Source: Azophilus sp965221465 (GTDB taxonomy: Bacteria; Pseudomonadota; Gammaproteobacteria; Pseudomonadales; Azotimanducaceae). From it: DNA of 64,000 nt. Positions within the stretch are counted from its first letter, which is position 1. Each line of letters opens with the position of its first letter. The stretch spans positions 2,046,001-2,110,000 of the forward strand of contig OZ244892.1 of NCBI GenBank assembly GCA_965221465.1, given 5' to 3'. Made by a program: the position numbers and the translations under genes. Under the pieces are notes generated by a model. That model ran no database searches, was not told where the DNA came from, and saw only the letters and a program-made list of their open reading frames with translations. Shown here in pieces: positions 41,707-50,142 of this stretch.

Positions 41707-44700
41707 TCAAAATGTGACGCGAATGCCCAGACGGTACTGGGTTCCATTCTTGAATACGGCGCGGGTACGGCTCTTGTCGACATCGTCATCGAAGACATTG
41801 CCTTCGTCGTACACCACTTCGCCGGCGGTGTTCTGAAGGTTGTACGCGGTCACATAGTGCCTCCAGACTTCGTCGGTCACATTCGTCACCTGAAACGATG
41901 CGCTGATGTTGTCGGTCACCTGATACCGTGCGCTAAAGTCCAGCCGATAGGTCGATTCCTGCCAGATCGCGACCCCGGCGATGCCGTCGTCAACGAGCTG
42001 CGTGCCCGCATAGCGGTGTGCAAGCCTGAGGGTCAAGCCGTGTTTCTCATAGAAAAGCGTCGTATTGGCTGAATGCCTCGGAGTGAAGGCCTGCGGCAAC
42101 GGTTTGGTGAAAATGCCGGTAGTGCCAATTTCTTCCGGATCCTTCTCGGAGTTCTGGAAGGTGTAGTTGAAGTTGATGCCGAGGCCGGACCAGATGCCGG
42201 GCAGAAAATCGTAGTTCTGCGTATAGCCGATCTCTATGCCTTGAACTTCGGCGCCTTGACCGTTTCTCTCGATCGCAATGAGTGCCGTGTGGCACTGCAC
42301 CAGCAACCCGGTGGTGATGAACCCGCCAACGACGCGATCGGGCATGCAGCCGTCGGCATCGCCCGGCACGCGATTCTCGTCGTAGGGCAACAGCAGGTTG
42401 GCATCCTCGAGTTCGTATTCGGTGCGCACGTCCCGATAGTGGAACGGCGTATCGACTCGCTCGAGAAAGTCTTTCATGTCCTTGTGGAACAGAGCCACGG
42501 AAAGCAGGCCGGAATCGTTGAAATACCACTCCCACGACACGTCGAGATTGGTGGATTTCAGCGGTTTGAGCGCGGCGTTCCCCGCAGAGCCTATTGCCGT
42601 CAATCCCCAGACGTTTTCGTTGATATTCAGCCGGGGATTCAGGGAGTCGAAGGCCGGGCGCGTCATCGTCCGAGACACGGCGAAGCGCACGATCATGTTT
42701 TCGTTGGTCGCAAAGTTGACGTTCAGGCTCGGCAGCAGCAGCGTGTGCTTGGCGGTGCCGCTGGTTTGCGCTTCGCGCTGCCATGTCTGCGGCACGTTTC
42801 CGTTGGGGCCTGTGAACGTCGTCGAGCGGTCCTGGTACTGCCAGGTCTCGCTTGCCCCGCGGAAGTCCACGTAAAGCCGGTTGTTGGACGGCACGAGATT
42901 GCCGTTCGCGTCGACGAGCATCGCGGGCAGCGGCAGTGTTTCACGAACCACGGGGGTTTCTCCGGAGTAATCGACCCAGACGAGGCGGTTGGTGTCGATG
43001 CCTCCCGGCAGAACCCATTGGCCATCCACGTAGGGAATGGTGTTGTCGTTCGTATAGTCGTAGCCGTGGGTGATCGCCCAGTCCCAGCAGCCTCGGAGTT
43101 CGGCATCGTTCTGCGGCGTGTACTGCGGGCTGGGAAGACCGTTGTTGGGGTTGATGCCGAGGATCGGCTCCGGGCACGGCTCGGAGCCTTCGATGTTGGC
43201 CAGCCCCCGCACCACCAACAGGTCGTATGGGTCGAACATCCACGAAGATCGCTGGAAGGTAATGCCGCCATAGCCGCTGGCGGTGTTCTTGTCCTGCACC
43301 AGACGCAGCCCGATGTTCCCGGTCAGACGGCCCTCCATGCCCTCGAAATCGAGTTTCACGAATGCGGCATTGGTCTCGGTTTCGATATTGCGGGTTCCCT
43401 GCAGATTCGTCGCGTCCTGGACAGACCCGGGGTCGCGGCCGATGTAGGCCTGGATTGCCCGGTTCGCATCGAGCATCGGCCAGCCACCGAAGAACGCGTT
43501 GCTGCGGTCGTCTGTCAGATCTTCGGCGAAGTCGTCGTATGGAAAGGCTTCTCCGGAGAGCATGTCGATCAGGTTGATCGACTGCATGCCCGCGGTCGGC
43601 GAGTAGACGATGCTCGGGTCGCTCGTGTCGAACAGGGCGGTATTGTTCAGCGCCGTCTGGTTCTGCGTGTGCACATCCTTTTCGCGCTCTGCGTACTTGA
43701 CGCCGAACTGCAGCGTCGTTGCAAAGCCCCAATCGAGGTCGTATTCGAAGTCGAGATGCACGGACAGGTTGTCGTCGCTCTGATCGTTGCGCCGCCAGCG
43801 CAGGCCGCCGAGGTGGTTGGCGTACAGGTCGAAGGGATTCCACTTGCCGGAAGCCGATACGACGCGACCGTCGAAGGGGTCGAACACGGCAAGCGAGGTG
43901 CTCATCGCGTACGAGCAATCACCACCGCCGGCAGTGCAGTCGTAGCCCACCGGCTCCACCAGTTCCGGCGGCAAGGTCTCGACGAAGGTATTGCCGATGG
44001 TTCCCCAGGTCGCGGTCGTCAGGCCGATGTGGTTCTTGGTCTCGTCCGTCGTGGTCGAAAACCCGGCCAGCAGGTTGCCCCTGAAGCGGCTGTTGAATTC
44101 GTGAGTGAGGTCCAGCGACGCGAGATTTGTCGTCAGCTCCCGGTCACCCTGCGTTCGATTGAAAAACCCGGACGAAGAACGACTGTAGGACGATTCCAGC
44201 GTGCGCGTGTCGAGATTGACACCGTTCCACTCCGTGATCGGATCGGCACTCGACAGGTTGGCGATGGGCGCGAAGTTCAGTCGAAAATTGTGGTAGTCGG
44301 TTTTCACGTCCTGTTGGGTGCGGGTGTAATCGACGCGCAGGTTCGTTGCATCGGTAGGCTGCCATTCAAAGCCCGCCGACGCCGAGAGCCGATCGCGTTC
44401 GTTGGCCGTTGTCGAGATATCCGTATTGTTCCGAGCCAGTACGTCCAGCGGGCCCTGGACGGCTATCTGGGTCGCCGGGTCCCAATTGACGAGATCTGCT
44501 TCGGTCTGGCCTTCGCCCAGAACGCGAATGGCGTTGCCGGTCGCGATGTCGTGCGCCGTGCGCCCCGCGCCTGCGAACAGGTCGACGATGGGAAGCGCTT
44601 GCGCCACCCAGTTGGTGCCGATCCGGTCCTGGCGCGTGGTCTGATTGTCCATGGCCGCGGTGAAGACGTAGCCGAACGTGCCATCGGCGAATTTATCGGC

Positions 44701-45345
44701 GAGGCTCAGCGTCGCACGCCCGTCGTATTCGCCCGTATAGTCGCTCGTTCGCGCTTCGATATTGGCCGAGCGGCGCGGCGCGTTGAGAGAGAGCGGACGG
44801 ATCGTTCGCAGGACAATGGTGGCGCCGAGCGAGCCTTCGTCCTGATCGGCCGAGGCCGTCTTGACAACGTTTATCGAAGAGAGAATGTCCGATGCGAACG
44901 AACTCAGATCGACGCTCTGGTCTGCCGTGGGGTTGTTGCCTTGATCGCCCGAAAGACCGCTGGTCAGCGCCACACCGTTCATCTGAATCTGATTCATGCT
45001 CGGCCCGGTGCCGCGCACCGAAACCCGCGTGCCTTCGCCGTCTTCTTCCTGAACGGTGACGCCGGTGACCCGAGACAGCGCATCGGCGATGTTCTGATCG
45101 GTCGACTTGCCGACATCCTCGGCAAAAATCGAATCGCTGATCGATTCCGAGAACCGCTTGGAATTCAGTGCGTTCTCGAGGCTGCGACGAAACCCCGTGA
45201 CGACGATTTCCTCGATGATCTCGACGTCGGAAGCCGACGTCTCACCGGCCGCGTCTGCTGCCGAATCCTGCGCCAGCGTCGGCATTGCGAAGAGTAACGC
45301 CGTGACCGCCGCGAATAGTGCCGTCAACCGAATTTCCCGTCTCAT
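41707..45345 (-). CDS. TonB-dependent receptor (oligosaccharide type)
   Basis: The 1212-residue protein has a signal peptide (LTALFAAVTALLFAMPTLAQ) and a TonB-box region (EEIVVTGFRRSLENALNSKR) typical of Alteromonas/Xanthomonas-type polysaccharide receptors. A plug domain follows (DSIFAEDVGKSTDQNIADAL, then VTVQEEDGEGTRVSVRGTGP), then a large 22-strand barrel ending in aromatic Phe (RLGIRVTF). The length fits receptors for bulky oligosaccharides. It should import galactan fragments across the outer membrane. It heads the minus-strand operon; a palindromic operator lies 100 bp upstream (45445-45459). Confidence 0.92.
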   Translation of the reverse strand: MRREIRLTALFAAVTALLFAMPTLAQDSAADAAGETSASDVEIIEEIVVTGFRRSLENALNSKRFSESISDSIFAEDVGKSTDQNIADALSRVTGVTVQEEDGEGTRVSVRGTGPSMNQIQMNGVALTSGLSGDQGNNPTADQSVDLSSFASDILSSINVVKTASADQDEGSLGATIVLRTIRPLSLNAPRRSANIEARTSDYTGEYDGRATLSLADKFADGTFGYVFTAAMDNQTTRQDRIGTNWVAQALPIVDLFAGAGRTAHDIATGNAIRVLGEGQTEADLVNWDPATQIAVQGPLDVLARNNTDISTTANERDRLSASAGFEWQPTDATNLRVDYTRTQQDVKTDYHNFRLNFAPIANLSSADPITEWNGVNLDTRTLESSYSRSSSGFFNRTQGDRELTTNLASLDLTHEFNSRFRGNLLAGFSTTTDETKNHIGLTTATWGTIGNTFVETLPPELVEPVGYDCTAGGGDCSYAMSTSLAVFDPFDGRVVSASGKWNPFDLYANHLGGLRWRRNDQSDDNLSVHLDFEYDLDWGFATTLQFGVKYAEREKDVHTQNQTALNNTALFDTSDPSIVYSPTAGMQSINLIDMLSGEAFPYDDFAEDLTDDRSNAFFGGWPMLDANRAIQAYIGRDPGSVQDATNLQGTRNIETETNAAFVKLDFEGMEGRLTGNIGLRLVQDKNTASGYGGITFQRSSWMFDPYDLLVVRGLANIEGSEPCPEPILGINPNNGLPSPQYTPQNDAELRGCWDWAITHGYDYTNDNTIPYVDGQWVLPGGIDTNRLVWVDYSGETPVVRETLPLPAMLVDANGNLVPSNNRLYVDFRGASETWQYQDRSTTFTGPNGNVPQTWQREAQTSGTAKHTLLLPSLNVNFATNENMIVRFAVSRTMTRPAFDSLNPRLNINENVWGLTAIGSAGNAALKPLKSTNLDVSWEWYFNDSGLLSVALFHKDMKDFLERVDTPFHYRDVRTEYELEDANLLLPYDENRVPGDADGCMPDRVVGGFITTGLLVQCHTALIAIERNGQGAEVQGIEIGYTQNYDFLPGIWSGLGINFNYTFQNSEKDPEEIGTTGIFTKPLPQAFTPRHSANTTLFYEKHGLTLRLAHRYAGTQLVDDGIAGVAIWQESTYRLDFSARYQVTDNISASFQVTNVTDEVWRHYVTAYNLQNTAGEVVYDEGNVFDDDVDKSRTRAVFKNGTQYRLGIRVTF

Positions 45346-45444
45346 TTGACCTTTCCTCCTCTATCCCGTGGTGCATCCAGGCAGCCAATGTGTGCGGTTG
45401 TCGCGCCGCTTGCGAATGCCCGGAAGCCAAGATGTGATGTAATA

Positions 45445-45459
45445 TAACATACTATGTTT
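45445..45459. promoter_or_regulatory. Operator-like palindrome TAACAT-ACT-ATGTTT
   Basis: This is the same architecture as the sites at 25615 and 46888 (inverted AACAT/ATGTT arms with a 3-bp spacer; the outermost pair is mismatched). It lies in an AT-rich patch (45435-45470), about 100 bp before the TonB receptor start, where a promoter is expected. Confidence 0.7.
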
Positions 45460-45585
45460 CGAAACTTTACCCACCCACGGCGTAGCCGGAAAAATCGGGC
45501 GTAGCCGGAAAAGCGGATCGATTGCGGCGGATCCATCGCAATTGAGCCCGCCCTGCGCGCCAGATGAACCCGGATGACCGTGGCG

Positions 45586-46749
45586 TCAGCATTGGATCGA
45601 AAAATGTTCGAGGAAATTCGGGTCCGGATCGACGCCGAGCCCCGCTGCGGTCGGCAGTGCGACCGTGCCGTTGTTTTCCTTGACCTGCTGGCCGATGCAC
45701 AGCGGCTCCTTCAGCAGTTCCTCGCGGAACCGGTTGGGTGTCGTGTCGTATTCCAGCATGGGTTGCACGGGGTGCGCCGACCCGGGCAAGTCCGGCAGCG
45801 CCGCCAGCAGGTGAAGGTTGGTGCCGACCGCAACCGCCGACCCCCAAATGTGATTGATCACCGGCACGAAATGCGCGCGACACAACGTCAGTATGTGCTG
45901 GTACTCGGTGATGCCGCCCAATCCACACACTTCCGGCTGGACGATATCGACGCAGCGATCGGTCACCAGGTCGCGGAACCCCCATACGGTGAATTCCCCT
46001 TCGCCTCCGGCGATATTCATGTCGAGCGCCTCGCACAGGTCGCGATAGCCTTGTCGATCCTCCGACGCCACCGGCTCTTCGAACCAGGCGACGTCGAGCT
46101 GTTCGAGTTCGCGCCCGAGCGGTATGGCCTCGCGGGCCGTATACGCGTGGTTGGCATCCACCATGAGCGGCACGTCCTGCCCCACGGCTCTTCGCACAGA
46201 CTCCACCAGTCGAATGTCTTTTCTTGGTCCGATACCGATTTTCATCTTCATGGACTTGAAGCCGGCATCGAGTATTGCCAGGCTTTCTTCGGCAAACCGT
46301 TCTTCCAGGTTGCCGTTTCGCTGCAGCATCATGCCGTAGCCGTACACTTCAATGCGTTCGCGGAATGCACCACCGAGGAGTTGACACACCGGCACGTCGA
46401 AGTACTTGCCCGCGATGTCCCACAGTGCAATATCCACGCCCGACAGCGATTGAATCGGCATGCCTTTCTGGCCATGATCGCGAAGCAGGTTGTAGACCTT
46501 GTGCCAGATGACCTCGCGGTCGAGCGGGTTCATGCCCAGAATCATGGGCTGAATCACCTTTTCGACAATGGCCTTGTTTGCCAGGGCGACGTTGCCCCCG
46601 CCGAAGCATTCGCCCCATCCGGTGATGCCCGCGCTCGTGGACACTTCAACGAGGTGCGCCGTTCGCTTCATGAAGTACTGCTGTGAATAACCCAGCTCTT
46701 CGTCGAGGTCATATTGAAGTACGTGACTGCGTATTCCGGTTATTTTCAT
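45586..46749 (-). CDS. Enolase-superfamily (mandelate racemase subgroup) cycloisomerase/dehydratase
   Basis: The 387-residue protein has the full catalytic set visible: K168-x-K170 (MKMKIG), metal ligands D198 (VDANHAYT), E224 (WFEEP) and E250 (AGGEGEF), and base H300 (VINHIWGS). This places it in the mandelate racemase group acting on sugar acids. In carrageenan and agar pathways an enzyme of this type opens 3,6-anhydrogalactonate to a keto-deoxy-galactonate, and that is my preferred role. Galactarolactone cycloisomerase or another acid-sugar dehydratase is an alternative. It is transcribed away from the lactonase gene across a shared operator. Confidence 0.85.
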   Translation of the reverse strand: MKITGIRSHVLQYDLDEELGYSQQYFMKRTAHLVEVSTSAGITGWGECFGGGNVALANKAIVEKVIQPMILGMNPLDREVIWHKVYNLLRDHGQKGMPIQSLSGVDIALWDIAGKYFDVPVCQLLGGAFRERIEVYGYGMMLQRNGNLEERFAEESLAILDAGFKSMKMKIGIGPRKDIRLVESVRRAVGQDVPLMVDANHAYTAREAIPLGRELEQLDVAWFEEPVASEDRQGYRDLCEALDMNIAGGEGEFTVWGFRDLVTDRCVDIVQPEVCGLGGITEYQHILTLCRAHFVPVINHIWGSAVAVGTNLHLLAALPDLPGSAHPVQPMLEYDTTPNRFREELLKEPLCIGQQVKENNGTVALPTAAGLGVDPDPNFLEHFSIQC

Positions 46750-46887
46750 CGAGTCATCTCATCTCGGCGAACCGCCCACGGTGCTTGCGAGGTAAAGAGG
46801 CGGAAAGAGAAGTCAAAGTCGGGTCGTGCCAAGCAGGCGGACGTTTTCATTCGGGTCGGATTGGTGTGTCGGAACCGTCATGCATTC

Positions 46888-46902
46888 AAACATTAGATGT
46901 TT
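46888..46902. promoter_or_regulatory. Operator-like palindrome AAACAT-TAG-ATGTTT in a divergent promoter
   Basis: This perfect 6-bp inverted repeat with a 3-bp spacer is the third copy of the locus motif. It is 139 bp from the enolase-family gene start (minus) and 131 bp from the lactonase start (plus), so one bound regulator could control both. ATATCAAT follows at 46906, as at the first site. Confidence 0.7.
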
Positions 46903-47032
46903 ATGATATCAATACCTTTGGCTGGCTCGACCGATGAACGGCGACCCGTTCTCTTGTCGGTCCGTCTTCACATGGGATTCCGATCGAGAAACCGATACGC
47001 TGCACAGGGCTGCAGCAGGCGATGGATTTTGA

Positions 47033-47971
47033 ATGGATGTCGAGTTGAAGCAGACGATCGAAGTCGCGAACGAACTCGGGGAGTGCGTGCTCTGGGACGA
47101 GTTGCGCCAAGAGGTGTTGTGGACCGATATCCTGGAGTCCAAACTGTTTGTCCACGACTCGGAAGCGAACGTGACGCGCGCACTGCCACTCGCAGAGCCG
47201 CTGTGTTCGTTCGGGTTGGTCGCGGGCGGCGAGCATCTGATCGCAGCGTTTCGAACCGGAATCGCACTATTGGAGCGCACTTCGCTCGAGTCGCATTGGC
47301 TTTACAATCTTCCGAGCGAGCTTTCGAGCAAAGCAGCGGTACGGTTCAACGACGGTCGCGTCGACCGACAAGGACGGTTCTGGGTTGGTTCCATGGTCGA
47401 GGGACAACCGGAACCGCCGGATACGACCGGCGAACTGTTTTCCGTGGCGCATGACGGTACCGTGCGCTCCCACTTCGACGGCATTCGCATCCCCAACAGC
47501 ATATGCTGGTCACCGAATGGGCAAACCCTGTACTTCGCCGACACGCCAAACCGGGAAATACACTCGATTGCTTTCGATGTCGAATCGGGGCGTCCCGGCC
47601 GGCGCAGCCTGTTCGCGAGCACCCCGGAAGGCGCGTTTCCAGACGGCTCGACGGTCGACGCCGAAGGCTGTCTGTGGAACGCCGAATGGGGAACCGGCAG
47701 GGTCGTTCGCTATGCCCCCGACGGACGCATCGAGGGTGAAATCCAGTTGCCGGTCTCTCGAGCAACGTGCGTCGCCTTCGGAGGGGCGGACTTGTCGACG
47801 CTTCATGTCACCACCGCCAAGGTCGGCCTTTCCAAGGCGGCCCTGCGGGCGGAACCCCAGGCGGGCGATCTGTTCGTTTACGAGACATCGGTGCGCGGGC
47901 TGCCGGAAGCGCGGTTCATCGACCGAACGAATCGCAAGGCGCCGCGCCCGAAGGCCACGTCCGAAGAATGA
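47033..47971 (+). CDS. SMP-30/gluconolactonase family sugar lactonase
   Basis: The 312-residue six-bladed propeller has an early metal ligand in NELGECVLWDE. RFNDGRVDRQGRFWVGSM contributes the Asn/Asp site, IPNSICWSPNGQTLYFADT the second Asn, and FPDGSTVDAEGCLWNAEWG the Asp. Such enzymes open aldonolactones with a bound divalent metal. Here the likely substrate is galactono- or 3,6-anhydrogalactono-lactone made by a sugar dehydrogenase. It is the first gene of a plus-strand operon with an SDR and a second enolase-family gene. Confidence 0.88.
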   Translation: MDVELKQTIEVANELGECVLWDELRQEVLWTDILESKLFVHDSEANVTRALPLAEPLCSFGLVAGGEHLIAAFRTGIALLERTSLESHWLYNLPSELSSKAAVRFNDGRVDRQGRFWVGSMVEGQPEPPDTTGELFSVAHDGTVRSHFDGIRIPNSICWSPNGQTLYFADTPNREIHSIAFDVESGRPGRRSLFASTPEGAFPDGSTVDAEGCLWNAEWGTGRVVRYAPDGRIEGEIQLPVSRATCVAFGGADLSTLHVTTAKVGLSKAALRAEPQAGDLFVYETSVRGLPEARFIDRTNRKAPRPKATSEE

Positions 47972-47982
47972 GGAGTGACGCA

Positions 47983-48045
47983 ATGAGCTTGCGACCTGAT
48001 ATCGCCGACCGGCAGTTGCACGCCCGACGCAGCGCATCGCGATGA
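47983..48045 (+). CDS. Possible 20-residue leader peptide coupled to the SDR gene
   Basis: AGGAG (47971-47975) stands seven bases before ATG 47983. The short frame MSLRPDIADRQLHARRSASR ends in TGA at 48043-48045, overlapping the ATG of the SDR gene (ATGA). The good ribosome site together with the overlap suggests it is translated to feed the SDR start. There is no similarity I know. It could instead be the relic of a longer gene. Confidence 0.4.
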   Translation: MSLRPDIADRQLHARRSASR

Positions 48046-48836
48046 CAGGGCTGCTCGACAGCAAGCACGTGGTAATCACCGGCGCCGCCGCCGGTATCGG
48101 GCTCGGCATCGCACAGGTGTGCGCGCATGCCGGCGCTTCGCTCACGCTCGCCGACATCGACCAGGACAGGTTGTCCGAGGTGGCCGCGCCCCTCGAAGCA
48201 CAAGGAGCGGACGTCTGCACCATGCCATTGGACGTCGGCAGCAGCGACGAGGTGAGGCAGTTCTTCACCGACCTCGGCACGCGAGGAAAGCGCATCGACG
48301 GGCTCGTGAACAATGCCGGCGTCACAATTGAAGGCGGTTTCCTCGACTTTTGCGAACAAGACGCGGAACGCCTGTGGAGAGTCAACCTGCGCTCCGTGTT
48401 TCTGATGTGCCAGAATGCGGCGCGACTCATGAAGGAAAGCGGTGGCGGCTCCATCGTCAACATCGCGTCGGTGCATGCGACGGCCAGCCTCCCGGGCCAT
48501 GAAATGTACGCCGCCACCAAGGCCGGCATTGTCGCCATGACGCGCGCCATGAGTTGGAGCCTGGGCGCGAACGACATTCGAGTGAATTCGCTGAGCCCAG
48601 GGTTGACCAGAACCGAGACGGTTTCTCGGTCGATCGATGCGAACCCGCATTTGGAAGCCGGATTCCGTGCCATGCATGCCACGGGAAGCCTGGTTGACGT
48701 GGAAGAGGTTGGACGGGTAGCAGCGTTTCTGCTCTCCGATCAGGCGGGGGCGGTTACGGGGGCAAACTTCGTCGTCGATCACGGCGAGTCGGCCTTGCTG
48801 ACACCGCCGGACAACCTTCGGATGGATGCAAATTGA
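48042..48836 (+). CDS. Short-chain dehydrogenase/reductase (SDR)
   Basis: The 264-residue classical SDR has the NAD(P) motif TGAAAGIGLG, ADID after the second strand (Asp favours NAD), NNAG, the catalytic Ser in VNIASVHA, the Y-x3-K pair in YAATKAG, and a final SDQAGAVTGANFVVDHGES. In this operon it could be the galactose/anhydrogalactose or galactonate-derivative dehydrogenase that works with the lactonase and the enolase-family enzymes. Its end overlaps the next gene's TTG start (TTGA). Confidence 0.88.
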   Translation: MTGLLDSKHVVITGAAAGIGLGIAQVCAHAGASLTLADIDQDRLSEVAAPLEAQGADVCTMPLDVGSSDEVRQFFTDLGTRGKRIDGLVNNAGVTIEGGFLDFCEQDAERLWRVNLRSVFLMCQNAARLMKESGGGSIVNIASVHATASLPGHEMYAATKAGIVAMTRAMSWSLGANDIRVNSLSPGLTRTETVSRSIDANPHLEAGFRAMHATGSLVDVEEVGRVAAFLLSDQAGAVTGANFVVDHGESALLTPPDNLRMDAN

Positions 48837-49990
48837 AGATCTCGGATATCAAGACCTACCCCGTCTGGTACGGAAACAGGAACATCTGTCTCGTCAAGGT
48901 GGAAACGGACGAAGGTCTCCATGGCTGGGGCGAATCGGGAATATCGAGCCGTGAACTCGCGGTCGCGGGAGCGATCGAGCACTTCAGAGAATTCCTGATC
49001 GGTCGAGACGCCGCGCGCATCGGGCACATCTGGCAGGATCTCTATCGCGGCCAGTACTTCGAGGGCGGTCGTATCCTTGCGGCCGCCATCTCGGCCATCG
49101 ACATCGCGCTTTGGGATATCGCCGGCAAATCGCTGGGTGTACCGATTTACGCGCTCATCGGCGGCGCGCAACGCGACCGTATTCCCTGCTTCGCGACCAC
49201 GACCAGCGCGTTCGACGAATCCGTCGTTGAAGAGGCCAGGGTGCTCGCGTCCAAGGGTTGGAAGGTGATACGAGTCATGACCGAGGAACGCGGAAGCTCC
49301 GAGTCCACGACCGAACTCGACGTGCGCTGGTCGATTTCACGGGCGGCATCCGTCCTCGAGGAGATTCGACAGGAACTCGGCGACGACGTGACGCTCGGGC
49401 TCGACTTCCACCATCGGCTCACCGTCGCCGAAGCTGCGTCCTTTTGCCGGAAATTGCCGAGTGGAACACTGGACTTTCTTGAAGAACCCATTCGTTCGCA
49501 AGTGCCGAGCGCCTACGAAGCACTGCGACGCATGGTGGATGTGCCCTTCGCAATCGGTGAAGAATGCACCAGCAAGTGGGACTTCTTGCCCTTCATCGAA
49601 CGCGGCATCGCCGATTTCGCGCGCATCGATGTCTGCAACGTCGGTGGCATCACCGAAGCCCTGAAAGTGTCCGCCATGGCCGAGGCGCATTACATCGATG
49701 TCATGCCCCACGACCCGCTCGGCCCGATATGCACAGCCGCCACGATTCAACTCGCCGCAGCCATTCAGAATTTCGCCTGGTGCGAGATTTCGCCATACAG
49801 AATCGACCGCGACGATCACGCGGGCTTGTTTGTCGGCGCGCCCATCGAATCGGGTGGCTTCTATGCCCTCACCGATGCGCCGGGCCACGGGGTGGATGTC
49901 GACGAGCAAGCACTTGAGCGAACGCCGCCGTTCAAGTTCTGGGAGGCGCCGCGCATGAAGAAGCCGGACGGCTCGTTTACGAATTGGTAG
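48833..49990 (+). CDS. Enolase-superfamily galactonate-dehydratase-like enzyme
   Basis: The start is TTG 48833, overlapping the SDR stop by four bases. The 385-residue protein has the galactonate dehydratase pattern: D191-F-H193 (LDFHHRLT), E217 (FLEEPI), E243 (IGEECTSKWDF) and base H293 (MPHDPLGPI). The early VKVETDEGLHGWGESG is also typical. It would dehydrate D-galactonate or a close relative to a 2-keto-3-deoxy acid, complementing the other enolase-family enzyme. A keto-deoxy-galactonate kinase and aldolase are not in the window. Confidence 0.85.
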   Translation: MKISDIKTYPVWYGNRNICLVKVETDEGLHGWGESGISSRELAVAGAIEHFREFLIGRDAARIGHIWQDLYRGQYFEGGRILAAAISAIDIALWDIAGKSLGVPIYALIGGAQRDRIPCFATTTSAFDESVVEEARVLASKGWKVIRVMTEERGSSESTTELDVRWSISRAASVLEEIRQELGDDVTLGLDFHHRLTVAEAASFCRKLPSGTLDFLEEPIRSQVPSAYEALRRMVDVPFAIGEECTSKWDFLPFIERGIADFARIDVCNVGGITEALKVSAMAEAHYIDVMPHDPLGPICTAATIQLAAAIQNFAWCEISPYRIDRDDHAGLFVGAPIESGGFYALTDAPGHGVDVDEQALERTPPFKFWEAPRMKKPDGSFTNW

Positions 49991-50011
49991 GGCCAACCCG
50001 TAGCCGGCACC

Positions 50012-50092
50012 GTCAGCCGCGGCACCTCCCCGCATCGCCGACAGGCTCTTCTCGATCAGGCTCTGCATGGCATCCCAGCGGGCGAATCCGTC
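50012..50092 (-). pseudogene. ~80-bp displaced fragment of pepN
   Basis: This stretch matches pepN sequence at 53372-53453 with only a handful of differences, in the same orientation. It encodes DGFARWDAMQSLIE-SLSAMR on the minus strand. It lies just upstream of the ABC transporter genes and is a scar of a duplication or rearrangement. Confidence 0.85.
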
Positions 50093-50142
50093 ATCGCGAT
50101 CAAGTATCCTCCGCCCGCCCCGACGAGCGAGAGCAGATCCAG

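Noticed and set aside
42073..45297. 1074-codon open frame on the plus strand opposite the TonB receptor gene
   Set aside because: The sense strand encodes a complete receptor with signal, TonB box, plug and barrel; the antisense product has no domain and a composition typical of GC-rich antisense frames.
49984..50142. N-terminal extension of the ABC ATPase
   Set aside because: It reads through the displaced pepN fragment and gives no ATPase-like sequence; the pair of ATGs at 50143 fits the family start.
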